48,162 nucleotides of DNA from Prevotellaceae bacterium UBA2744 (GTDB lineage Bacteria > Bacteroidota > Bacteroidia > Bacteroidales > Bacteroidaceae). Positions within the stretch are counted from its first letter, which is position 1. Every line of letters begins with the position of its first letter. Location: positions 1 to 48,162 of the forward strand of contig DEJQ01000012.1 in NCBI GenBank assembly GCA_002353575.1, read 5' to 3'. Shown here piece after piece: positions 35,209 to 45,500 of the stretch. A program made the position numbers and the translations under genes. The notes under the pieces were generated by a model, which ran no database searches, had not been told where the DNA came from, and saw only the letters and a program-made list of their open reading frames with translations.

Positions 35209-38200
35209 CTAATCTAAGCTATTGATGACATTCAACATCGTATCATAGTCCGTTATCTCATGGTAACGAACTTTGCTTGTCGATACATTGTTGAAGAGTT
35301 TCTTGGCACATTCTATCTTAGCCATTTCAGCCCCTTTCAGGTTCATGGATAGCATACTGCCTTTGGTCTCTGCCACGAAGAAGACGTGCTTCACACCCAT
35401 ATTGTCATTGAAGGCAATCGCCCAGTCTGGCGCATACTTGCCCACTGGCGTAGGTATTTGGAAACTACGGGGCAGACGGGCATAGACGCAAACCTCATCC
35501 GCTTTATCAAGGGCTTCAGCAAACTTGCGCTCGCCCTTACTGTCGGTAAATACATAGTCCAAGATATGCTTCTTAGCCTCGTATGCCTTATCCAATGGCT
35601 GGCGACTCTTCTCTTTCGTGAAAATGCTGGCATCATACTGCTGCTCAGTGCGGTTGTAGGCAATATGTTCTACAATCATCGTGGCCTTCTGGTCTTTTAT
35701 CAGGCGTACCACGTTTCGGATAAACTCTTCTGGATTATTCTTGAACTTATAAAGTTGGTTCAGGCTGATTCCCTTCAAGATTCGTACAACAGTACGTCTT
35801 GTAAGTGTAGCACCCTTGGCAATCTCCCCCACAAGGTCGTATGGCACATCGCTTGTTGATACTTCCTTCATGGTCTGTGTCCGAGTATGCTGGTCGCCAG
35901 TGAAATCAAGGTCATCCGTTCCCTGTTCGCCTGTTGTCACCACATACTTCAGTTCAGTGACACGCAGATTCTTGTTGATGGATGCTACGGCTTTCTGTAT
36001 CAGTTCCTCACTGTCATAGTGAACGGTATAGACATAACGATGGTTGATTTCCTCCCACAGCCGCTTGAACTCGTTCTTGCTGGCATTGTCGTTCAGATGA
36101 TCGTTGACGGCTTCTGCCGACTCATTGGCATTCTCAATCATGTCATCAAGAGCTGATGGGTCGAAGATTCCTTGTACTAACTTATGAACCTGCTCACTGA
36201 TGGGAGCCAGTTTCTTACTCATCGGTGCAAGGTTGCCTGTGCGCAAGTCTTCGTGATAAGACTGCTGGATGTTGCCCTTGTCATCTACATAGTCATTCTC
36301 AAACAGATAGTTGACAATGGCTGATGCCTCCATTGTTGAGATTTCATGTACTTCTTCACCGACCTTGAACTTGCGACCCTCAAAGTATGCCACGGTAGCC
36401 AACGTAGGACGCTCACGCAATGCTTCACGCGTCTCTTTCTGCAACGCATCAACAAAAGTACTATAGCTCTCGTTGGCTATAACCGTCAAGACATTGATGT
36501 CATGCACGGCTTCGCTCAGACGTTCTGCATCCATGCGAACGCCTTGCTGGTCAACGCAGATACGCAGTCCACGGCCTACTTCCTGTCGTTTGGCTGTAGC
36601 ACTGTTGGCATGGCGGAGTGTACATATCTGGAACACATTCGGGTTGTCCCATCCTTCACGCAGTGCAGAGTGCGAGAAGATGAATCGTGTCGGCTCGTCG
36701 AAACTCAGCAACCGCTCTTTATTCTTTAGGATAAGGTCATAGGCTGATATATCTGAAGAGAAGTCTTCGCCACGTTTCACAACACTGTCGATGGCGTGAC
36801 CTTTCTTGTCGATAGAGAAATAGCCGTTGTGTACCTGGTCGGCAGTAAAGCGTTTCAGGTAACGCTGGTAGTCATCCTCAAAGAGTGATAGGTTCTCGTT
36901 CAGAAAACGTGTGTATTCCTCTTCAAAGACTTTCCATAATGGGCCTTTTACCACCTCGCCTTGTTCATCATAGCCCTTATAGTTGGCTACTTCGTCGATG
37001 AAGAAGAGCGAGAGCGTCTTGATGCCCTGCTTGAAGAGCGTGGCTTCTTTCTCAAAGTGTGAGCGGATGGTTTCCCTAACCTGAATGCGTTGTATCTGCT
37101 GTTCTGATACATCGCCCGTCACTTCACCCTTGCGCAATGTATCACCGTTCATGAAATAGACGGTGTTCGTCAGTGGATTGATGTCGGTAATGACAAAATC
37201 CTTGTAGGCTGGAAGCCCGGATGTGTCATAGAGGGAATCGTTCTGTCCGAACTTGCAAATCTGCCTACGGGTGCTGGCAGCTCCCTTGACTTCTATCTCT
37301 AACTTAACTTCTGGTGCTTTGTTCTTTGATAGAACAATACTGTCAAAGTAGATATAACTCTGGTTTCCCAACAGGTTTTGTAGGGTGATAGCCTTCACCT
37401 GAATCTTCTTCACCAAGCGCTGGCGGTAGGCGTCGAAGGCATCCAGTGCATAGACGCAGTTGTGCGAGGTCTTGTGAGTTGCCGAATAGTTCAGCACAAA
37501 CAGTGGTTTGAAGTTCTTCAAGGCTCGCTGTGTGGCTGCACCTTCCATCTTCTGTGGCTCATCCATGATGATTATAGGGCGATTGGCAGCAATCACATCG
37601 ATAGGACGGCGGCTCTGAAAATCGTCACGCTTGGAGTAGATGATACGACTCTCCTTGTTGGCAGCTCCTTCTTTGAAAGAGGTGTTGAATGCCTGCGCGT
37701 TGATAATCATTACATTGATGCTGGCATCACTGCTGAAGGAGTCTATTTGCGTCAGGTTGCCGCTATTGTAGATGAAGTAGCGCGCTTTCTTGCCGTACTG
37801 CTCCATGAAGTGGTCTTCCAGCATCGTGAAGCTCTTGAATACACCTTCACGGATAGCGATACTTGGCACCACCACGATGAACTTTGACCACCCATAGCGT
37901 TTGTTCAACTCGAACATGGTCTTGATATAGACGTATGTCTTACCAGTACCAGTTTCCATCTCTATGTCGAGTGAACAGGCACCAAGTCCGTCAGGCAGAC
38001 TCAGTTTCGATGACTTAGGGATATTGCCGATGACTTGTTGCTGCTGTATATTGGCAAGCAACTGATGACCTTGCAGCTCTACATCGCTGTTACGCCATCC
38101 AACATACTCATCCTCAAACGTAATTTGTCCCTTACGTTTGCCAAGGTCACGACGGTACTGCGCATTCGTCTTTGAGGGTTGTCCGGCAAACACGCTCACC

Positions 38201-38253
38201 GTCTGCTCTACAGCATCCGTCTGGTATTGTTGTATCTTAAACTTAAACTTCAT
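35209..38253 (-). CDS. Type III restriction enzyme Res subunit (SF2 helicase + PD-(D/E)XK nuclease)
   Basis: 1014 residues. Walker A is TGTGKT at 101-106, the DEAD-box equivalent is DEPQ at 231-234, and SAT is at 257-259; FSHSALREGWDNPNVFQ and RQEVGRGLR are late helicase motifs. The C-terminus carries APDWAIAF and AETKG, the D and ExK of a PD-(D/E)XK nuclease. In type III systems Res translocates or diffuses along DNA after Mod finds unmethylated head-to-head sites, then cuts. The gene overlaps RhuM by 4 bp and has a strong AAAGGAGG Shine-Dalgarno. It appears complete. Confidence 0.9.
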   Translation of the reverse strand: MKFKFKIQQYQTDAVEQTVSVFAGQPSKTNAQYRRDLGKRKGQITFEDEYVGWRNSDVELQGHQLLANIQQQQVIGNIPKSSKLSLPDGLGACSLDIEMETGTGKTYVYIKTMFELNKRYGWSKFIVVVPSIAIREGVFKSFTMLEDHFMEQYGKKARYFIYNSGNLTQIDSFSSDASINVMIINAQAFNTSFKEGAANKESRIIYSKRDDFQSRRPIDVIAANRPIIIMDEPQKMEGAATQRALKNFKPLFVLNYSATHKTSHNCVYALDAFDAYRQRLVKKIQVKAITLQNLLGNQSYIYFDSIVLSKNKAPEVKLEIEVKGAASTRRQICKFGQNDSLYDTSGLPAYKDFVITDINPLTNTVYFMNGDTLRKGEVTGDVSEQQIQRIQVRETIRSHFEKEATLFKQGIKTLSLFFIDEVANYKGYDEQGEVVKGPLWKVFEEEYTRFLNENLSLFEDDYQRYLKRFTADQVHNGYFSIDKKGHAIDSVVKRGEDFSSDISAYDLILKNKERLLSFDEPTRFIFSHSALREGWDNPNVFQICTLRHANSATAKRQEVGRGLRICVDQQGVRMDAERLSEAVHDINVLTVIANESYSTFVDALQKETREALRERPTLATVAYFEGRKFKVGEEVHEISTMEASAIVNYLFENDYVDDKGNIQQSYHEDLRTGNLAPMSKKLAPISEQVHKLVQGIFDPSALDDMIENANESAEAVNDHLNDNASKNEFKRLWEEINHRYVYTVHYDSEELIQKAVASINKNLRVTELKYVVTTGEQGTDDLDFTGDQHTRTQTMKEVSTSDVPYDLVGEIAKGATLTRRTVVRILKGISLNQLYKFKNNPEEFIRNVVRLIKDQKATMIVEHIAYNRTEQQYDASIFTKEKSRQPLDKAYEAKKHILDYVFTDSKGERKFAEALDKADEVCVYARLPRSFQIPTPVGKYAPDWAIAFNDNMGVKHVFFVAETKGSMLSMNLKGAEMAKIECAKKLFNNVSTSKVRYHEITDYDTMLNVINSLD

Positions 38254-39257
38254 TTGCCACCCTCCTTTGAGTCATCGTCTTTTCCTATATTACCCAAACG
38301 TTTGATAGAATCCAGATAGTCCTGTTCTACGTCACTGATGGTGCGCTGTTTGTATTTGCGATATTCGTTTGTGGCATATTCCATTGCTTCGGCATGAGAA
38401 ACGCTGCCAGCATCTTGCAATAGTTGCTCCCCTGACATAGTGAGAATGCGGTCCAGATAATTGGCCCAGTCGTTCATCGTCATTGGTTGCTCACGTTCTG
38501 CCTGCCGTTCGGCAAAGTCCAGATATCCCGAAACCAATTGCCCCATAGCTCGAAGTTCCTTGGCATCAAGATAGTTTTTCGCAGTCTTGGCTTCAACTAA
38601 TGTAGGCTGATTTCCTTTGAAGGTGAGAAGTCCCATGAAATCTTTCTCTGCATCTGCTCGCTCTACTATCAACTCTGCTGCCGTGCGCCCGTGGATGGCA
38701 TAATGAATCTTGTTCTGCACCTTCTTAAAGAACTCCTGAGATATAGATGCTCGTGGGTCATAGTCAATGCTTGTAGCATAGATTTCCAGCACTTGCCTAT
38801 AGAGTACCTTTTCTGTAGCGCGGATGTCTCTGATGCGTTCGAGAAGTTCCTTCCAATAGCCACCACCGCCAAGCCTTTTCAGTCGTTCATCGTCAAGTGT
38901 AAATCCTTTGACGATATACTCTTTAAGCCGTTCCGTTGCCCACTGTCTGAAGCGTGTCGCAATAATGGAACGCACACGATAGCCGAGGGCTATAATCATG
39001 TCAAGACTATAGAAGGTAGTTAGGTATGACTTGCCGTCTGCGGCAGTTGTTCGGAATTTCCGAACAACTGCTTCTTCCTGCAGTTCGTCTTCTTCGAAGA
39101 TGTGTTTGATGTGTTCACTGACGTTCGATTTACTCGTCTGATATAGTTCGCACATCTGAGCCTGTGTAAGCCATAGTGTATCTTCTGTCAGTCTCACGTC
39201 AATCTTCGTGAGTCCGCTGCTGTCTGTATATATGAGTATTTTATTGTTTTCTTCCAT
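38250..39257 (-). CDS. RhuM-family protein
   Basis: 335 residues. WLTQAQMCELYQTSKSNVSEHIKHIFEEDEL (about 29-60) is the N-terminal helix-turn-helix of the RhuM family, and SLDMIIALGYRVRS and ATRFRQWATERLKEYI are its next conserved blocks. The C-terminal third is helical, with IHGRTAAELIVERAD and FKGNQPTLVEAKTAKNYL. RhuM was named in Salmonella pathogenicity islands, and family members recur inside restriction-modification loci; no biochemical role is established to my knowledge. The gene starts 6 bp after mod and overlaps res by 4 bp, so balanced expression with both is likely. Confidence 0.85.
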   Translation of the reverse strand: MEENNKILIYTDSSGLTKIDVRLTEDTLWLTQAQMCELYQTSKSNVSEHIKHIFEEDELQEEAVVRKFRTTAADGKSYLTTFYSLDMIIALGYRVRSIIATRFRQWATERLKEYIVKGFTLDDERLKRLGGGGYWKELLERIRDIRATEKVLYRQVLEIYATSIDYDPRASISQEFFKKVQNKIHYAIHGRTAAELIVERADAEKDFMGLLTFKGNQPTLVEAKTAKNYLDAKELRAMGQLVSGYLDFAERQAEREQPMTMNDWANYLDRILTMSGEQLLQDAGSVSHAEAMEYATNEYRKYKQRTISDVEQDYLDSIKRLGNIGKDDDSKEGGK

Positions 39258-39263
39258 AACCTT

Positions 39264-41102
39264 TTACAGTATTCTTCTTACTGTGTCTTTGCTATACTCT
39301 TCCCAGATTTGCTCGAAGTTGTCGGCAACCTGATCGTTGGCGAGGCTGCTGTCGCGCATCACGAAGTAATATGGTTGTTGACGCGCTATCTCTGTGATGG
39401 TCGTCTCGTTCACTTCTTCATCAAAGCAAGCCATCAAGTAGCCGTCGCTGACACTCCAGACTGTCTTGCCTGCAATGCTCCGCTTTTCAATCTTGGCACT
39501 CAGTTCAATGCCGAGGTCTATCATCGTCTGGAAAAGCAGGTCTTCCTCTGTGCGGTCGGGCTTGATATTGTCGTCAAAGAGTTTCTGCTCATTGAACTCC
39601 GATGGGGTGTAATACACATCCTGCATATTCGACGAGTCGAGTTTCAGCACACGGAAACCAGTATCAAGGTCTTGTGTTGTCAGCGGACTTTCTTCCTTAA
39701 TTTTCTTTCCTGCACGACGAATACGCTCTTTACCTATTTCGCAGATATTCTTATAGCCCGCCTTGTATGCTTCACTCTTTTCATCTGTTGCTTCTGGCAG
39801 TTGAACCATAATGAACTTTCGATTACCACCATCCTCTGCATTAAGTTGCATAACCGCATGAGCAGTAGAGGCAGAACCAGAAAAGAAATCGAGTATAATG
39901 GAATCTGATTTAGAAACGAGCTCTCCTAAGCACCGAATTAAAGTTGAGGGCTTGGGATAGTCAAAGAGCATTTTCCCAAATAATGATATTTGCTCATCAC
40001 AAGCTGTTTTATTTGTGCCGAAATCAGTAAGCATCGAGCGAAGTACCTGACCACCTTTTAAATAAACCTTATGATGCAGACTCCAACCATTTGAAGTTTT
40101 CGTGAACTTTACAGTACCATCCTTCAACCCACTTTCTACACGTTCCTGAGACCATTGGGAATTTAGTGTAATTTTATTTCCTTCAGGGGTATTCAATGTT
40201 ACAATTATAGGATTCTGGAGACCATTTCTTACCAAAGTATCCCAGTAATATCGCTGTCCATTAGGTTCAATAAGATTATATCGTTTCTGATATTCTTCCG
40301 ATTGTGAGACCTTCCATTTTTCAGTTTGACTAAGGATATTCTTTGTATATATTAACACATATTCATGGTCACTTGCAACAAATCGAGAATCATTACCTCC
40401 ACCTTTTCTTTGTTGCCAAATTAATTGAGTTATAAAATTACAGCTTCCAAAGATCTCGTCACAAATATTTCTAAGATTCTTCTGTTCACAGTCATTCATC
40501 GAAATAAAGACTACCCCATCCTCACTCAACAAATCCTTTGCCACTTTGAGCCTCGGATAAATCATATTGAGCCAGTCGGTATGAAAACGCCCGTTGCTTT
40601 CTGTATTGGCAACAAGACGGTTACCTTCTTCATCCTCTTGCCCGCTATTGTGCATATACTCACCTGTTGTCTGCGAGAAGTCATCGTTATACACAAAGTC
40701 GTTGCCTGTGTTATATGGCGGGTCGATATAAATCATCTTCACCTTGCCCAGGTAGTTCTCGCGCAGCAACTTCAGCACCTGCAGGTTATCACCCTCGATA
40801 TAGAGGTTTTGCGTGTTGTCAAAGTCCACGCTCTCCTCACGGCAAGGACGTAAGGTGTCTGTAGTAGGCGCATTTGCCAAACGAATGGCATTGCGCTTAT
40901 CGGGCCAAGTGAACTGATACCGTTCTTCAGAGCCCTCCACAATGTCCTTCGACAACTCCTGTCTAAGTAGGTCAAAGTCGATAGCCATTTCTGGCTTCCC
41001 CTCATCGTTCAGTCGTTCTGTTAAGCAGTTGGGAAATAACTCCCCAATCCGCTTTATATTCCCATCCACGATGTTCGTGGTCTGCATGTTCAGTTTCTCC
41101 AT
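39264..41102 (-). CDS. Type III DNA methyltransferase, Mod subunit
   Basis: 612 residues. The catalytic motif IDPPYNTGNDF is at 126-136 and the AdoMet motif ILDFFSGSASTAHAV at about 403-417, the order expected for a beta-class N6-adenine methyltransferase. The segment between (about 205-400) is the target-recognition region. That stretch is visibly AT-rich: hand counts over 40201-40380 give 30-38% GC per 60 bp, against 45-55% in sampled flanking lines. Mod sets the recognition site and protects host DNA. It starts 4 bp after the TIR gene without a clear ribosome site, suggesting translational coupling. Confidence 0.92.
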   Translation of the reverse strand: MEKLNMQTTNIVDGNIKRIGELFPNCLTERLNDEGKPEMAIDFDLLRQELSKDIVEGSEERYQFTWPDKRNAIRLANAPTTDTLRPCREESVDFDNTQNLYIEGDNLQVLKLLRENYLGKVKMIYIDPPYNTGNDFVYNDDFSQTTGEYMHNSGQEDEEGNRLVANTESNGRFHTDWLNMIYPRLKVAKDLLSEDGVVFISMNDCEQKNLRNICDEIFGSCNFITQLIWQQRKGGGNDSRFVASDHEYVLIYTKNILSQTEKWKVSQSEEYQKRYNLIEPNGQRYYWDTLVRNGLQNPIIVTLNTPEGNKITLNSQWSQERVESGLKDGTVKFTKTSNGWSLHHKVYLKGGQVLRSMLTDFGTNKTACDEQISLFGKMLFDYPKPSTLIRCLGELVSKSDSIILDFFSGSASTAHAVMQLNAEDGGNRKFIMVQLPEATDEKSEAYKAGYKNICEIGKERIRRAGKKIKEESPLTTQDLDTGFRVLKLDSSNMQDVYYTPSEFNEQKLFDDNIKPDRTEEDLLFQTMIDLGIELSAKIEKRSIAGKTVWSVSDGYLMACFDEEVNETTITEIARQQPYYFVMRDSSLANDQVADNFEQIWEEYSKDTVRRIL

Positions 41103-41106
41103 ATAA

Positions 41107-41973
41107 TTATTTCAATATTTTTTTTACTTGTATTGCTATCTCTTCAGGTGTCATAACAGCGGTTGACAAAGCCATTTTTGCGCCTAATGAAGGGCTGAAT
41201 TTAATAACCTCAGCCTTTGTTATGTTGTGCCAAATGGGCAATATTCGACTTACACCGCTTTCTTCTAAATTGAATAAACCATCTAATTCGTGGTTTGTCC
41301 AATACTTGCGAATAAAATCATTTGATATAACAACAATACCAAATTTGGAGTTTCGTAACCCTTCATCTATTTTTTTACGGATTGAATCCCCCCACTGGAT
41401 AGCATCGTTATCATACCAAACAGCAACACCTAATTTCTTAAGCTCATCCACAAAAGGTTTTACGAAGGTCTCTTTATCTTCTGAGGCATGAGAGATAAAG
41501 ACATCATATTGAATATCATCGTGCTTTATCATTTCGTTTCGTGACAAGAGCTTTGTCTGGGCAGAGACCTTTGAAGTAAGTTCTTGCTGAAGTTTCTTTA
41601 TTTGCTTATTGTAGTTGTCTTGGATTTTTTTTTGGTTTTTCTCAACTTCTTCTTGCTGCTTCTTGGCTTCCTTAGCAAGCTCTTTTTGCAGAGTTGTATT
41701 GGCGTTATTCAAGTCAACTTGTTTCCTTGATATTTGCTTTTCTACTTCTGCTCTTTTGCCTTCTAAATTTGCAGCGTCATTTTCAAGCTTATTTATCTGA
41801 TTCAACTTGCTTGTTAGTGAAGAACCCTTAGCATTCTTCAACGAAGAACTAAGAGTAGCAGCAGATTTCTTTTTGGCAGCAATTTGCTTTGAGAAATCAG
41901 CGCGTTTAGCTTCAAGCCTTTGAATTTCTTTACTTAAGCTGTTGACTTTGTTTTGATATATGCTACTACTCAT
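41107..41973 (-). CDS. Coiled-coil TIR-domain protein, probable defence effector
   Basis: 288 residues from the ATG at 41973, overlapping the upstream stop by 4 bp and preceded by a strong AAAGGAGG site. Residues 1-145 are a long charged coiled coil. A TIR domain spans about 155-288: YDVFISHASEDKETF, WYDND, and the catalytic-type glutamate in WTNHEL (E229), the position used by NAD+-cleaving TIR enzymes. No membrane segment or signal peptide. The gene is AT-rich (27% and 30% GC in two 60-bp lines counted). Its place inside the operon suggests an abortive-infection arm triggered by the restriction system. Activity is inferred, not shown. Confidence 0.85.
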   Translation of the reverse strand: MSSSIYQNKVNSLSKEIQRLEAKRADFSKQIAAKKKSAATLSSSLKNAKGSSLTSKLNQINKLENDAANLEGKRAEVEKQISRKQVDLNNANTTLQKELAKEAKKQQEEVEKNQKKIQDNYNKQIKKLQQELTSKVSAQTKLLSRNEMIKHDDIQYDVFISHASEDKETFVKPFVDELKKLGVAVWYDNDAIQWGDSIRKKIDEGLRNSKFGIVVISNDFIRKYWTNHELDGLFNLEESGVSRILPIWHNITKAEVIKFSPSLGAKMALSTAVMTPEEIAIQVKKILK

Positions 41974-42578
41974 TTTAATTCCTCCTTTAATTTCATTAGT
42001 TGTTGATGCAGTTCGTATTTCTTGCGAGTCTGCTTCTCTGTACGGCATTGCCTTTCCAGAGATTCTATCTGACGAAGCAACTTCTCTCGTTGTTCACGAT
42101 GGATAATCTGCTCCTCAATGCTTTCTTCTGCCTGAGCATCCAAACCACCTATGGTCGCTACGATATTGTTCCAGACATCATCAAGCGACAAGCCTTGCAG
42201 GGGGATGGCGGCTTCGTCTGTCGGCATCCAATCAGACTTTTGCAGTCGGGTATGGAAGATGCAGAATTGTGTCTGCTCTTCATGTTGCATGGCAAAGACC
42301 ATCTTCTGCGGTATCAACTTTTGAAGCATGAGGATATTCTTCGAGTCATACTCCTTTCGTTTCAGTGCTACTTGCATGACATAGAACCCTTTTATCTCAC
42401 GACCTTCAGCCAATGCAGGAACTGTGGCAGGAGAGATGCGAGCCACGAGAGCCATACGACTGATGTCGGCATCAAACCGTTCTCGTTCAGCCGTATTCAG
42501 GTTGAACTTTTCATACACCACTTTCTTATAGAGTGGCTGATTGATGAGAGTTGATGCAGGCAGTCCGTACATAGGCAT
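41970..42578 (-). CDS. DUF4391-family protein
   Basis: 202 residues from the ATG at 42578, which overlaps the SNF2 gene stop as TAATG, indicating coupled translation. MYGLPASTLINQPLYKKVVYEKF, IKGFYVMQVALKRKEYDSKNI and KLIPQKMVFAMQHEEQTQFCIF look like DUF4391, and the C-terminus is a coiled coil (about 155-200). DUF4391 proteins are, to my recollection, commonly encoded between an SNF2-type helicase and a DNA methyltransferase. Their function is unknown. A structural adaptor between helicase and Mod is a reasonable guess. Confidence 0.75.
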   Translation of the reverse strand: MPMYGLPASTLINQPLYKKVVYEKFNLNTAERERFDADISRMALVARISPATVPALAEGREIKGFYVMQVALKRKEYDSKNILMLQKLIPQKMVFAMQHEEQTQFCIFHTRLQKSDWMPTDEAAIPLQGLSLDDVWNNIVATIGGLDAQAEESIEEQIIHREQREKLLRQIESLERQCRTEKQTRKKYELHQQLMKLKEELK

Positions 42579-45500
42579 TACTTGATTACTAAGAAACAAA
42601 TTAGTTCAAAATCATCAAGCCCAGTGATGCGCTCCTCAAAGAGTTCACCCACATAGCCATCAAGGAAGCTGTCAATGTCAGACTCTTCCTTCTTGGTTAC
42701 GATAGACTCTATCGCCTTGCCAAGCAGTTCAGAGTATTTACCCATGCGCAGACCGTCGCGGGTCTCTTTGTTGAAGGCACTACATAGCTTGACATCCGGC
42801 TTAGTCATGGGTTTGCAGAGCAGACGCATCTTGTCGAGCAAGTCTTTCGGGTGCAGATGGTCAACAAGCACTTCGCCATCGTCCTTGATATAGACCATAT
42901 AGAACGGATGCAGCTGGTTTTTGTGGTCGATGTTTACGCCTGCCGTGCGGTTTTTCAGAACGAAGACCGTTCCAGTTGGAGCTTGTTCCGTTGCACGGAC
43001 AACGGCATGAAGTCCAAAGGGGGTATGCTCCACATCATGGTTACTGTTGATGTGTTCCAGCAAGTCAAGTCGGAACTCATTCAGCCCCAAGTCCATGATG
43101 CTGACACCTGTATTCATTTCTTCCAAATCGACGACATCTTCTTTCAGTCTCTCCAACTGCTGCTTGCGGTACTCCAAATCGTCTTTCTCTTCAGGCGAAA
43201 GAAGGTTGTCGTCACCCGTAGCTGTCATCACCGTTACCTTCATGCGGCTCTCTACACGTCCCTTCAAATTGATGTATTCATCCAACGTCATGTCCGGCCA
43301 ATAGTTCACCAACTGTATCCGGGCATTTTGGGAACCAATACGGTCAATACGTCCAAAACGCTGAATAATACGTACGGGGTTCCAGTGGATATCATAGTTT
43401 ATGAGGTAGTCACAATCCTGTAGGTTCTGACCTTCGCTGATACAGTCGGTTGCTATCAGCACATCAATATCCTCATGCAGATGGGGATAGAGCGCTTCGC
43501 GTTCTTTGGATATAGGCGAAAAGAGCGTCAGCACCTTGTTAAAGTCTAACTTCTCTCGTATTTTCATGGTGCTTCGAGCCTCCACATCGCCTGTAACTAA
43601 GGCTACATTCAGACCATATTTCGACTTAATTTTGCCTGCCAAGCACTCGTAAAGATAGAGGGCGGTGTCAGAGAATGCCGTAAAGACAAGCACCTTTTTG
43701 TTATTCCCGTTGATGGGATGAGCAAACTTGGCTTTCAGGTCACAGATAAGCTGTTGCAGTTTGCTGTCATGCTCAGGCGTAATGCTCTGGAGCATGAGAA
43801 GGAGCAGACGAATGATTTCAAGGTCATCCTTGATTTCCTTCTGCCACGATATATAGTCCATATCCTCCAAGAGGATGCGGTTCTTCTTCTTACCGATGGT
43901 GAAGTCTTGTTCGTCCTCGTCGCTATCAACGCTTTCATAGTCATCTACCGACACACGTCTCTCGCCATTCTGGAAACGGGCGATGGCATCAAGTGTCTCC
44001 TGCATATAGTCGCGAATGCGAGTCAAGGTCAAGCGGAAAGAGTTGACCGATGACTCCAGACGCTTCAACAACTGCATGTTCATCAGTCGCTGAATACCCT
44101 GTTCACGCTCCTCGATGCTCAGACGGTGGCCTGTGGTGCTTTCCTCTTCTTTGTACTTCCAAAGCTGACTCGGAAGGATAAAGGCAGATGGCGCATAGAT
44201 AGCCAGATGCAACATTTGCAGTTGCTCAAATATCTCATTATAGTTGATGGCTGTATCGAGATCAGTCAGATGTGGTTGGCGAGAGATTGGCTTCAGCCGT
44301 TCAGGAAATGTGCCTATGTCTGCTGTATCGTAATACTGCTGTATATGCTTGCGACTCCGGGCGATGGTGACAGCATCGAGCAAACGGAAGAAATCGAAGT
44401 CAAGCATCCGCAAAAGTCTTTCCGTGGTGCGCTCCTCAGGTGGGAGATCTGCCCAGATGTTATAAGAGCCTTGTGCCTGTCGGAAGATATCATCAATGCC
44501 CCGATTGGTGGGTAACAGTTTGTCAAAGGCTTCGGATTCTCCTTCGTATGCCAGTTGGAGCTGGTTCTTCAGGTCATTGAAACGGTTATTGACTGGTGTG
44601 GCTGAGAGCATCAGCACTTTAGTCTTCACGCCTGAGCGGATGACCTTGTTCATCAGACGGAGATAGCGATTCTCCTTTGGGTTCTCGCCATTTTCGTCAG
44701 TGCTCACCTTACCGCCATTACGGAAATTATGGCTCTCGTCGATAACCACAAGGTCGTAGTTGCCCCAATTTACTCGCTCTAAATCGAGGTCGTTACTGCG
44801 GCCATGTTCACGCGAGAGGTCTGTGTGATAGAGAATGTCGTAATTCAAACGGTCTTTCGCCAACGGATTGTTGACGTAGTTCTGGCGATAAGTATTCCAG
44901 TTCTCAAAGAGTTTCTTGGGACAAAGCACTAAGACGGTTCGGTTTCGACTCTCAAAATACTTGATGACCGACAGGGCGGTGAAGGTCTTTCCCAAGCCCA
45001 CACTGTCTGCAAGGATGCAACCATTGTACTTCTCCAGTTTGTTGATAACTGCCAAGGCCGCATCACGCTGGAAATTATAGAGTTTATTCCAGATGGCAGA
45101 ATTCTTGAAGCCTGTTGCCTCTTTGGGTAGCTCATCTTCACTGATGTCTTCAAGAAACTCATTGAAGATGTTGTAGAGTGCCACGAAGTACAAGAACTCA
45201 GGAGCGTTCTCTTTGTAGGCATTGCTGATGCTGTCAATGACCTCTTCCGTCACCACTTGCAGGCGGCCACTGTCATTCCATATCTGGTTGAAGAGGTCGA
45301 TGTATGCCTTGGAGAAGGGTGCTTCTGCCTTTTGAATCATCGTGTAGGCATTGTTGCCCTTCTCACATCCGAGGTCAACAGTGGTAAAACCGTTGATGGG
45401 TGAATAGCTGATGTCATCAAGGTTGATAAAGCCCATCATCTGTTCGTTGGTCTTGTTTGACTTGAAACAAGCTTTCTCCCTTATCCAGTCAGCACATTCA

